DNA of 64,000 bases from Carallia brachiata (taxonomy: Eukaryota > Streptophyta > Magnoliopsida > Malpighiales > Rhizophoraceae). Below are positions 20,481 through 31,189 of this stretch, piece by piece; the stretch's first letter is position 1; each line of letters begins with the position of its first letter. Made by a program: the position numbers and the translations under genes. Location of the stretch: NCBI GenBank assembly GCA_021464245.1, contig JADCRB010000068.1, positions 1,873,297 through 1,937,296 on the forward strand. The letters are read 5' to 3'. A model generated the notes under the pieces. The model did not search any database and was not told where the DNA came from. It saw only the letters and a program-made list of their open reading frames with translations.

Positions 20481-23400
20481 ATGGCCACCAAGGCAATGGC
20501 CAAAATAATGAGCATGGCCCCATCATCATCATCATCACCACAATCTCTCCCCACACAATTCCCACCGTCGTCCACTTCCCTCCCCGTCCGCCCCATCCCT
20601 GGTTCCTACGGCTGGCCGTTGTTGGGAGCCATCTCGGACCGGCTGGACTACTTCTGGTTTCAGGGGCCGGAGACCTTCTTCAGGAAACGCATAGACAAGT
20701 ACAAGTCCACCGTTTTCCGGACAAATGTACCGCCCAGTTTCCCTTTCTTTTCCGGGGTTAATCCAAACGTTGTTGCCGTCCTTGATTGCAAGTCTTTTGC
20801 GCATCTTTTTGACATGGAAATTGTCGAGAAGAAGAATGTTCTTGTCGGTGACTTCATGCCCAGTGTCAAGTTCACCGGAGATGTTCGGACCTGCGCTTAT
20901 CTCGATCCCACTGAACCACAACACACTAAGGTATGGATCCCTGAAGTACTATTATACAACTCACACGATGCACAACAAGAGTTGGCTTTCTTCTCTTGCA
21001 TCCTCTCGATTCCAAGTATTTCTTTATTTCGATCTTATATGTCTTGGGGGGACACTTACAAAACAAATAGACATAGGTGAGATCGTTGGAATTAGTGATT
21101 TTCAATTGAGACATCTCAGTTAGAATCTTAGATGTTATCTTCATCGTCTCCCTTTTTTTTTTTTTTTTACTGTTGGACTGCAAGTTTTAAAATCGAAAAA
21201 AAAAAAAAAAAAAAAAGGGTCATGGCAGCTACAGCTGACATTCACAGTTACTTTCCTTTCTTCGTGTTGATCCTACTATTACATTTTAATTATAGGAAAA
21301 TATTATGAAGACATAAAAAAAATACTGAGAAAATAGTTATACATAGTAAGTTTTTTTTAGCAAAAGGGGCAAATTTTGAATTTCATTATTTCCGACTTTT
21401 GGTCTGAATAACTGTTTTACTCTGCTTCATTTATGTCGTTTCTTTCATGAATGAAAAGCGCTACTGCGCTCCGATATCTAGAATATTGCACAGTCCAGAA
21501 CTTCTATTTGTTTTTGGGTTTTTACTCTTTTGGGGATAGTGGGGGGATTGGCAATTATTGTGAGATTTATAATGATAGTCAGCCATCTAGTTAAAGTTAG
21601 TGCGTGAAGATATGTTGTGAGTAGCGACAATACCGTCTAGATTTTTTTTTATCACTGGCTTTAATTGTGGAGGCAGAGATCTGGACGTCCAATTCCTACA
21701 TTGTGGGCTGGATCCTGCTGTGAACTTCTTAATTAATTAACCCAATACTTTGTACTTTCATTAGTCATGTCGGGGCCTTCCCTGCGGGTGGTCCCAAATC
21801 TCTTCAAATGTACACTTTCCGCATCATGCTAATGGTTTCCTTTTTTTTTTTTTTTTTTAATGTTAATCATGCTACACGGTTTCTAATTTTTTTTTTCTGA
21901 AGAAGTTATAATCATAATTAAATTATTTTCCAACATCTATAGACAGAGTTAAACTTTTGGTTTCTTTTTTGTCATCGTTAATTATTATTTTTTTATTCGA
22001 TGTCAGAATTTTTGTTTTCTTTCAGCAATACCTAAATACTTATTTTTTGATATATATATATATTTGTTTTTTTTTTTTTTTGGTCTTTTGGGAGTTGGAG
22101 ATTAACTGATAGGAGAGGAGAGATGGAGGCAAGAGGTACAGGTATCGAACTCCAAATTTGATGATTTGAGGAAAAGTTCTCCGATTACTGCAGCTTAAGT
22201 GTTTTTTTTTTTGTTTGGGGTTAATGAATTTCGATCTATGTATTTGGGGCACGGCCCATTTTCTTTTTAATTAAAAATCCTGCAATTGTAGACTATAACT
22301 TTGATATGGTTAAATGGTTGCAGCCAGAAAACGGAAAGCTCAGTAGAGAAATCTCTCTGTTTTTTTTTTTTTTTTGGTCCTTTGTTCTGGTAGAAATTTC
22401 TTTCTCCTCAATGTTTTGGCGATTTCGCCCACCATAACTGCCATTCTGTTGTCGCAGCTCAAAGGGTTTGCCCTGGAGATCCTGAAACGCAGCTCCAAGG
22501 TCTGGCTAACGGAGCTTCTAGCCAGCCTTGACACATTGTGGGATACGATCGACGCCAACATCTCAGAAAAGGGCAGCGCAATCTATTTGGTACCTCTCCA
22601 GCAATGTATGTTCAAGTTCCTGTCCAAGGCCCTTACTGGGGCCGATCCGGCCAAGTCCCCGAAAATAGCGGAGTCCGGATACGCCATGCTGGACCGTTGG
22701 CTATTCTTCCAGCTTCTCCCAACAGTCAAAATCGGTGTCCTCCAGCCCCTGGAAGAAATCTTTCTTCACTCTTTTGCCTACCCTGCTTTCCTTGTTAGTG
22801 GAGACTACAACAAGCTTTACGAGTTCATAAAAAATGAAGGTAATTAAACAAATTTAAATTAGGATGTGTTTGGTTCCTATAAAATATTTTGTAAAAAAAA
22901 AATTTTACAGATTTTTCGGCGTTTGTTTTACGAAAAATATTTTACATATGTAAAATTTGAGAAAAATTTTCAAATTTTCAAGTAAAATAACTTCTCTCTT
23001 TATAGAATTGAAGTTATTTTTAAAAAAAATATAAATTATATTATAAATGAGTGACAAAAAAATTATTATTTTTACTATAAATATATTTTTTTATTATAAA
23101 TATAAATTATTTTAAAACAAACAAAAATTTAATCTCTATAACTATAAAAATGCGTTAATATTATGTCAAATTAGTAGTAGAAAAAGTTGATAGACTTATT
23201 TTTTATCACTATTTTTTAGCATGCGCAAAATTTCATGATTCATTATTTCGTGTCAGTACCAATTAACATATCACTGCATGGACTGTTTGTAATTGTGCCA
23301 ATAGGACAAGAAGTGTTAAAACTGGGAGAGACCGAGTTTGGACTGAGCCAAGAAGAAGCCATACACAACCTTCTCTTCGTACTGGGCTTCAATGCATTCG

Positions 23401-23948
23401 GCGGGTTCTCCGTATTTATACCCACGCTAATAAACACAATAGCCAGTGACACCACCGGGTTACAAGAAAAGCTGCGCCAAGACGCCCGACAAAATGGGGG
23501 CTCCAGTTTGACATTTGAATCGGTGAAAAGCATGCCACTGGTTCAATCGGTTGTTTACGAGACCCTTCGGCTCAACCCACCGGTTCCACTCCAATTCGCC
23601 CGAGCCAGGAAAGACTTCCAGCTCAGTTCACACGAGTCTGTGTTTGATGTTAAGAAGGGTGAGTTGCTGTGTGGGTATCAGTCTCTGGTCATGAGAGACC
23701 CTAAAATTTTTGACGAACCGGAGAGTTTCAAACCGGACCGGTTCGTGGGTCAGGGAAGTGAGTTACTGAGTTACTTGTACTGGTCAAATGGGCCGCAGAC
23801 CGGGTCACCGAGCGTATCAAATAAACAGTGTGCGGCAAAGGACTATGTGACTCTCACGGCGTCGTTGATTGTGGCTCATATGTTCAGGAGATATGATTCC
23901 GTCAGCGGAACTGCTACTTCAATCACAGCTGTTGAAAAGGCCAAATAA
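20481..23948 (+). CDS. HPL: Fatty-acid hydroperoxide lyase, CYP74B type
   Basis: Cleaves 13-hydroperoxy fatty acids to C6 aldehydes (green-leaf volatiles) and C12 oxo-acids, without O2 or a reductase, in the plastid oxylipin pathway. Exons: 20481-20930, 22458-22839 and 23305-23948 (TAA), phases 0 and 1, giving 491 residues with no frameshift. CYP74 signatures: LPVRPIPGSYGWPLLG near residue 35, the modified I-helix LGFNAFGG (about 304-311), ETLR in the K-helix, and the heme loop NGPQTGSPS followed by NKQCAAKD with Cys near 453. The sequence follows CYP74B (hydroperoxide lyase) rather than allene oxide synthase in its N-terminal block and short leader. The serine- and alanine-rich first 30 residues could be a short plastid-targeting sequence. 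Divinyl ether synthase activity cannot be excluded from sequence alone. Confidence 0.93.
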
Positions 23949-24585
23949 TTGACACGTGTGAGAAATGGGGTCTGGTGGGAAGCAGATATTTTATTCGAGA
24001 AGAGTGGTGAGGTGAGGAGGAATCCCATTTAGTCAATTATATACAAGGGTGAACTAGATTTCAATAGATAATGCGATAAGATCTGTGGGCCAGTATTTTG
24101 ATATTTATTATTTTGGTCGGTGTTATCTGTTTTACGCCGACCGGCCAATACCCAAATGCCCATTCCCCAGATCAAGAATAAATCCTCTTGAGAGTTACCA
24201 CCATTGGAGTCTGACTAGGAAGAGAGTTTGAATCTGCAAATAGAGTCGCAAGCGCGATATCTGAATTGAGTGGTAAGAATAAATTTACGTTTAATAAAAG
24301 GTGTGCTGTAAATATTCAAGTTTTTTTTGCATTCTCCCTAAACTCATATTGGCAATGCTCCATACTAAAATTGTAGGGCACCAAGTGACAAGGAGAATTT
24401 AAAGAATTTTTAGTTTACATTTTGAAGAGTGTAAATCTATGTATTGAGAAGCAACATATAAGATCCAAATCCTTATTTAATAGAGGGAAAAACAATAACA
24501 GGGAAGAAAATGATTAATGGTAACAATATTTATTCTAGCCTTGCATCTTTTGATTCAAAATTATTAACTATTTAACTAGTGGACG

Positions 24586-24623
<38 letters not shown>

Positions 24624-25884
24624 TTTTGCTCTCTCTTTCCTTTTTTCGGAGAAGCAAAAAAAAAAAAAAAGAATTTGACATCTCATAGTCTTGTTAAGCA
24701 GAATTGTAACCGTATGCAAGAAAATTATCAAGTCATAGAAGTCATAGAGAGCAAATTCATACCCTAGGATCGCGCTGGCCATACCTTTAGTCTTTACCAT
24801 TTAGTTTGGTACGATTTTGAATTTATGATATTTTACTTGAGAACAAAACTAAGTTATCGACCATATACTCTTTTTTTTGTTTGTCAGAGTTGGTAGTTCA
24901 GTAGTGAAAAAATAAAAAAGGTAAATATTAAATTTGAAATTCGAATCTAAACTTAAAAATTTAAAACATACAACTCTAATTAACTGAATTAAATTTAATA
25001 TTCATAATGGTGGTATATACTAGCAATCTTAATCTATTATTTGAGCTGATGGGCCTTACAAGTAATTGGGAAGAACGAGTTTACTGGGCTAAGAATGGTC
25101 TCACAAATGACACGATGAGTCCTGTGGGCGAATCACGCAATGTTGATCCATCTCATAACTAAATGGGCTAACCGCAAAATAGCCGAAGCCCAAAGATTCT
25201 TTACAAAGTAAGAATACTTGTGGGCCATCATTTACCAGCGCCTGTAACAGTTGGGCGGCCATGGTGGATTGCTTCTGACTGGAAGACCTGACAATGCGCA
25301 AAAGTCAAAACTGTGACAGCTTTAGGGTATTTGAAACGAAAAGAGTAGTACGATATTTTTTTTTTCAAAATTTTGTCTAATTTTAACGAGATATTAAATT
25401 TTTATAATCATTATAATATATTTGTAACAAAAAATAAAATATATTTTGTTATTTTTTTATAAAAATATTATGATAGCTGTAAACAATGGAAATTTCGTTA
25501 TAATTAGACAAAATTTCAGACAAAAAATCGTCTATTGTTGTAATGGAACTCATTGGAATAATGGTTTTTTAAATTTTTTCTTTTATTTTGAAGCCTGTAT
25601 TGGAATAATGACTTCATTTCCCTTCAGTCTGCGCAGGAACCAGATATACAGTATTTGGTTTTTTTTAGGAAAACAAAATACCAATGAATCTCTAAATCTT
25701 TTGTTGCCCGTGGAAAATTTCAGCTAATATATTTGCAAAATACAGGCATTAGGACCTTTTTCACGCAGGTTGTTTGCTTAAAAGGCTCCTAAATTTCTAA
25801 CAATGAGGAAACCAAAATGAAAAAATAAAACTCTAACGGGCTCCACATCGATAAAACAATGTCTATGTGCGATGGATGGATCTC
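23949..25884. other. Intergenic with (TC)n microsatellite
   Basis: The hydroperoxide lyase 3' flank, then AT-rich DNA. A (TC)n tract covers 24591-24617, followed by an A-run near 24658-24671. Small open frames are low-complexity or lack any family. From about 25740 it is the 3' flank of the minus-strand DUF1068 gene. No gene is supported. Confidence 0.5.
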
Positions 25885-27759
25885 TTACACGGCCTGCACA
25901 TTTGCTTGAGAGTGGACACGAGTTTTGGCAAACCCTTCTCTCCACCCTCTTTGACATGCCCTCATCTCCCACATTGCCTTCAGTTTCTTTTGTGCTACTA
26001 ATGCAGCTTCGGCTTTCTCCCGTGCCTCTTCACAGGCTTCCATCCCTGAATTGCACTTGTCTGCTTCCTTTTGATACTGGGATGTCATCTTCTTTGCCTC
26101 AAGCAAATCCTCATCGGCACGCTGCTTACTTTCCAAAGCTTCGACTTCCCACAGCTCCAATTCCTCTGTCAGTAGCTCTGCAAAGTTCTTTTCAGCATCT
26201 TCACTCAGCTCAGGGTCATGCTTTGCACAATCTGCATTATATTTTAAATGAAATAAGTGACCATGATACCATAATGCATTCAGGCTGGCAGAATATGAAG
26301 CTTCACAAGAGATTAATTAACCAGATTCCACTAACGATAAGGTGTTCGTTCAACATAAGCTAAAATATAAAACTAGCACAGGAAATTGTTCTTTGTTGCT
26401 CTTTAGTCAGCCTGATTGCTCACTCCCTGATCCCCACATTGGTCCCAGAACTGCAGAAGACTTCATTCTGATTTCCCTTCCTTTTGCTCCCTATGACCAA
26501 GGAAAAAAAGGTGTTAGCTTTGCTTTGGGCACATAAAGTTCTTTAGTTTGGTTTTGCTACAAATTATCAAATTTATCTAAAGTTAACGCACGCGAAGGAC
26601 TAACCTCCAAAAGAAGCATTGCTTAATCCTGCATTCAAAAAAAAAAAAAAAAGAGATAAGAAAGATAAAAATGAGAAAGCACATGATTCTTTCATTAAAG
26701 TAATCAATACACGAGAAGATGAACTAAGTTCACATATATTGTTCCTAAATGCGACAAACATACGCAAATGGCAGAAAAAGAGGAAAGCAGTAGCATAAGT
26801 CTCAATAAACAACCATAAACTTTGGCACTTTGAAAACAATATCCAAGTACTTCAACGCAGATGATTCTTGGATGGTTCACATAATAATGTAGGATATGTC
26901 AGCCATTGTAATACTTAGCTGCCCACCAGGACATCGCAGCTTACTTTGGATGCCCAATAGAGATGCAAATTATAAATTATCAGTAAAAGCCTGAGTTTGT
27001 CAATCCTCCTCTGCAAAAGTTCAAAAGAATAATGAGGCCAAAGGAAGTCAGAATTTTCTTTAACTTCACAAACAAACAAAAAAGGCTTCCATCAAATGAA
27101 AACCAAAATGCAAGTCATATTCAATGGGCATTAGTAACCATCGGCAATTGTTTCACAATCTTATTTCTTCTTTAGTAACAAACAACTCTTGAAAGTGGCA
27201 CTCCAGTGGTCAATGCAAATGCATGCAGGAATCGCGGAACAAGCACAAGTGTATAGTAAACAAGGCAACAAGTACTTTCCGCAGCCCAAAACAACCAAAG
27301 TCGAAGGCTTAGTAATACCAGCAGAAATGCTTAATTAAACAAAGTAAAAATAATGTATCTCTGAGATCTATCTCAGATTAGTAATTTTCCTTTTTTTTTT
27401 TAATTTTATCCAGACGAATTAATAAAATAAGTATAGAATCAGTGACTCATCGTTTCAACAAGAAATTGATAGAATTTGTTATACTAAGCAAATGAAAACG
27501 AGGGTTGGGTGGGACGTAGGCAGATATAACCAGAGAAGCGCAAAAGCAAGGAGCCTGACCCGGAGGAATGGAGAGGAGGGGTTGAGAAGAGCAATCACAA
27601 ACACAGGAAGGGCAAAGAAGAGGTCGAAGAATGGCCGACGGCAGCCAAGCCTTCCTTGAAGTGCCAGTAGAGAGGTGGGCCCAGTATGTAAGCCGCCAAG
27701 CACAGTCCCATCAGTCCCAGCGCCACCTTTAAAACTGCCGCATGGCTCGTCGTCACCAT
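25885..27759 (-). CDS. DUF1068 family membrane/coiled-coil protein
   Basis: Three exons on the minus strand: 27759-27560, a 24-base micro-exon 26628-26605, and 26231-25885 (TAA). The start is the ATG at 27759. The N-terminus has one hydrophobic segment (LKVALGLMGLCLAAYILG, residues 10-27) followed by PPLYWHFKEGLAAV. A cysteine-rich motif (CPSCVCDC) follows, then a long charged helix (ELWEVEALESKQRADEDLLE and onward to KKLKAMWEMRACQRGWREG) typical of the family. Length is about 189 residues. DUF1068 proteins are plant-specific and uncharacterised; a single-pass membrane anchor with a coiled coil is inferred. As printed, exon 1 has one extra T (A-run 27614-27616 on the plus strand), giving an early stop. 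With one base fewer the exon is 199 bases and the phase agrees with the micro-exon. Confidence 0.85.
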
Positions 27760-28559
27760 TTGTATTACCCGCCTCCTTCCAACTCTCTGTCCGTGTCCGC
27801 TTCCTGTCTCTTTGATTGTCTCTCTGTCCTTCCTCTCGTCCTAATAATGTCTGTCCACACTCTTCGTGGGAATGATGATTGATGGCAATTGGCTGCGTGC
27901 ATGTGAATTGAGATTTGGAGATTGACCCGAGGATTTTGCGACACTTGGTAAGGTCAATCTAACCAGGTAAGTTTTTATTTATATATATACTAGGTTTGAA
28001 CCCGCGCGTTGCGCAGGCTGAACATTTTTTTATAGATAATTTTAGTTATTTTTTTTTTAGTATTTGACTTTTTTATTTCTCTTTGTTTCTCTAATGATTG
28101 AAACAGCCTATCTCTTGTGTTGTGTGTCTGTTTGTATATTGGTGTGCGAATGACAGAATACAATATAAAGAGGAGAATTAAAAGATTAAAATTTATTATC
28201 ATAAATTACTAAATTTATTGTCATAAAACGTCTACTGTTATGTATCAAATTTAAAGAGAGTCAATTAACTTCGTCATAAAGATTGTAACGGAAAAAAAAA
28301 TTATATAAGAATCTGATTTTTTTTGTTCTTAAGCGGAAGCAAATTGTCTAATTGAATATTAAAATTTATTGGGAAGGAAACGAAAAGAATAAACAAATTG
28401 TTATTAATGACAATAATTAGCATGATTAAATCATATGAGAAAAAAAAAGAAACAAAATTAATTGTTTTTTATTTTATAAATAAATAATTTTTTTCTTATA
28501 TGCAAATTGTAAAATCCGAAATAACCTAATTATGTAACCTTGTTAACACAATTTTTTTA

Positions 28560-28915
28560 TTAGTTGGGAGTGGTCTGTACCCCAACGTGTTGAGCTCGAC
28601 ATCAAATTCCTTAAAAATGTAAACATTTTGCTCGGTAAAAGCATTTTCAAATCTCTCAGCCTGTCATTTCTTTGTTGTAGCATCAATCGTATTTTCCTAT
28701 AAAAAAAAAACAAATCATATAAAGTTTAGTATAAAATCAGTTTCAAAATTATTTGAGAGCGAAGATATTACCTCTTCATCTGCGAGAATCATATCAACAC
28801 TGATTAAATTGTTCTTATATTTTTTGTTCACGGCTTTCCATAAGCGTATGATGCGTACTTTGATGCCAACATTGGCCTCGTTGATTTTGAGATTTTTTAG
28901 TAATTGGAATTCCAT
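28560..28915 (-). pseudogene. RPA70-like (OB-fold) relic inside the Helitron
   Basis: The minus strand reads MEFQLLKNLKINEANV followed by IKVRIIRLWKAV and NNLISVDMILADEE (28915 to about 28772, then GT). A second exon-like piece near 28690-28560 contains QAERFENAF and NVYIFKEFDVELN. These resemble the DUF223/OB-fold region of RPA1 homologues in plant Helitrons. An in-frame TGA lies in the second piece, so it is not functional as printed. A further exon-like block (LDCTTELHCDRPKF) lies near 29050-29090. Confidence 0.65.
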
Positions 28916-29440
28916 AATCTGCATATGATATGAATAAATAAGTAGAAATAAAATTTTCTCATTATTGCAATTCAGATAAAAAGTGAAATAATTACACATG
29001 AAATTGAAGTTGAAAACAATGATATATTGAATTTTACCTGAAATTTTGGACGATCACAATGCAGTTCAGTCGTGCAATCCAATTGCTTCTGTAACACACA
29101 AATGGTAAGTCACTCACTTATATAATAGGTAAGCCTCCCAATTTAGTTATTATTTATCATTAATGTCAATTTCAATTATGAGCATTCCATTCATTTTAAC
29201 GTTATTGTTAAAAGCATTCATTGCAGAAACAAAATTAAGTTATTATTTATAATTAATGCCAATTGAATTTATGAGCATTATTGTGTAATTTTTCGGTATT
29301 TTTGCCAATTAGTGGACTTAAGTAGACTTTTGGCCAGAATAGTTTCAGTTACAAATTGTTAATTGGTCGGTTACAATCGACGAAGGAAGATTTGATGTGC
29401 TATATTAACAATATTTAGTCTACTGTTTGTTTTGAATAAT

Positions 29441-29946
29441 TTTGTAATGGTAGGAGCAGCATATAATGACAATAAAGAGGTCATCGAATTTATGAGCATT
29501 AGTGTGTAATTAAAGATAGGTAATATAAGATAATTATTAAAAATTAAAGAGAAAAATTTGTAACGGTAGGAGCAACACATAATGGCAATAAAGAGGTCAT
29601 CGAATTTATGAGTATTAGTGTGTAATTTGAGATAGGTAATATAAGATAATTATTAAAAATTAAAGAGAAAAATTGTAAAATTGACACATAGGAGATAGGA
29701 TTAAGTATGAGCTTTCTCTAAACTTCTTTTTTATACTAATTAAATAGAAAAATTTTTGTAACTGTAGGAGCAGCACATAATGACAATAAAGAGGTCATCG
29801 AATTTATGAGCATTAGTGTGTAATTTGAGATAAGTAATATAAGATAATTATTAAAAATTAAAGAGAAAAATTGTGGAATTGCCACATAGGAGCTAGGATT
29901 AAGGAGGTGCTTTCTCTAAATTTCTCTTTTATACTAATTAAATAGA
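29441..29946 (-). repeat. Tandem duplication of the Helitron 5' end
   Basis: Three tandem units share a core (GTAGGAGCA, then AATAAAGAGGTCATCGAATT, then TAGTGTGTAAT). They run about 29441-29558 (shorter), 29559-29755 and 29756-29946. The second and third each end with the Helitron 5' terminal sequence (CTAATTAAATAGA on the plus strand), so there are two potential 5' termini about 190 bp apart. Confidence 0.75.
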
Positions 29947-30226
29947 TATATATTTTAATTATTTTTCATATAATTTAAATATAAAATTTTATTTTTTAAT
30001 TATTTTTCATAATTTTCTTTTTTTATATTTTTTTTCTCCCTAAAATCTCACAATCTGAACAATTTAAAATCTAATAAAAATTATTGAAACATATCTTTTA
30101 TAAGAATAAATTTGCGTTCAGAATTATCTAATATTTTGATAATAATTTAAACACTAACGATTTTATGGTTCAAATGAATCACCTAATTGAATTGGTGATT
30201 AGAACATCCATTTAATTATTTATCTT

Positions 30227-30648
30227 CCGTTCATACAAAAATTAGGCTTTTGGAGGTGGAGGCAGTCACCATTGAACTCTTGTCAATAGTCGTTTTTGGA
30301 GTGTGATCAGTTTGAGATTGCTGCCGTGAAGGAGCGTCAGGAGTCATTCGACCAACGATCACCTCTCCAGCGTCCGGTTACTCGTGCGTTGGGGCCACTT
30401 CCTGACCAGCGTATGTCTGGTTGTTGGGGACCACTGCCTACTTGTGGGTGGAGATTCTTATCCCTCTGAGCTCATTTGGGCCTATGAGTCTTATCTGAGT
30501 GCTTTTTTCCCTTTGAATTCCCAGTTTGTTGGGTTTAAGGTTTCTATTGGGTCTATGTATCGATTGGGGTCTAAGCTTATTTTTTGCAAGTGTTGTAAGT
30601 TTGGTTAAATCTCTAACATAAATTGCCTTCTGTTTAAAAAAAAAAAAA
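30227..30648 (+). mobile_element. Poly(A)-tailed retroposed insertion, probably 5'-truncated LINE
   Basis: A 15-mer TTAATTATTTATCTT lies at 30212-30226 and again at 30652-30666. The segment between them is less AT-rich than its surroundings and ends in an A-run (30636-30648). Target duplication plus poly(A) indicate L1-type target-primed insertion. No reverse transcriptase motif is visible in the 420 bases, so it is a truncated LINE or a retroposed transcript fragment. Confidence 0.7.
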
Positions 30649-30666
30649 GCATTAATTATTTATCTT

Positions 30667-31189
30667 AAAAGAATAAAATAGGCGATTTGCGTTATATGAC
30701 ACTCGTATCACATGTACTTAACTCTATTTTGATATTGCAAGGATTTGATGATATTTCACGAGTGAAATCAAAATTTCTGTTATTTTGATTGGGATAGCCA
30801 CGAGTGTCGCAGCCCAGCTGCTGGAAAATTCAGCAGTTGTAAATTAATTTCCATCCAGGGCCGAAAACAAAATATTAAAATGAGTGGTTATAAAAGAACA
30901 AGCTACCGTCTTTTCATTTTTCCGAACTTTCGGCCTGTAGGTTAAACAACCGATGATCGGCTTCAGGCCCAAACATTATGAACATCTGAACCCAAAAAAC
31001 GCATCCCCGTGCTGGGCCCAGTTCACGGTTCGGTCTGCGTCCGATCGTTGATGATCACATCAAAAACGGTGAGAGCAGTCGTCGTTTCACTCCACAGAAG
31101 CCGATGAACGCCGCAGCCTCTGCTCACTTTCAAAGCCGCCCATCATCAAAAAACATTTCCATTTTTGGTTTTTCTCAGCATCAGAAAAA
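30667..31189 (+). promoter_or_regulatory. 5' flank and leader of the zinc-ribbon protein gene
   Basis: Non-coding DNA upstream of the ATG at 31190. A TATA-like GGTTATAAAAG lies near 30886-30896. GC content rises toward the start codon, as in a leader. No other feature is seen. Confidence 0.4.

Larger units (their letters stand above)
27990..29946 (-). mobile_element. Helitron, non-autonomous, carrying an RPA-like relic
   Basis: On the minus strand the element starts TCTATTTAATTAGTATAAAA at 29946 after an A. It ends with a GC-rich inverted sequence (CCTGCGCAACGCGCGGG), a short spacer and CTAG at 27990, followed by T. TC at the 5' end, a hairpin near the CTRR 3' end, insertion between A and T and no target duplication are Helitron hallmarks. 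It holds remnants of a replication protein A-like gene, which plant Helitrons often carry, but no Rep/helicase. Size about 1,957 bp. Confidence 0.82.

Noticed and set aside
20230..20924. Minus-strand frames of 111 and 129 codons
   Set aside because: Antisense of hydroperoxide lyase exon 1 and its GA-rich leader; low complexity.
24850..25020. Possible SINE near 24890 (GAGTTGGTAGTTCAGTAG)
   Set aside because: No convincing box B spacing, tail or flanking duplication.
29441..29890. Regular repeats considered as a CRISPR-like array
   Set aside because: The units are directly adjacent, share Helitron end sequence and have no unique spacers; the genome is a plant's.
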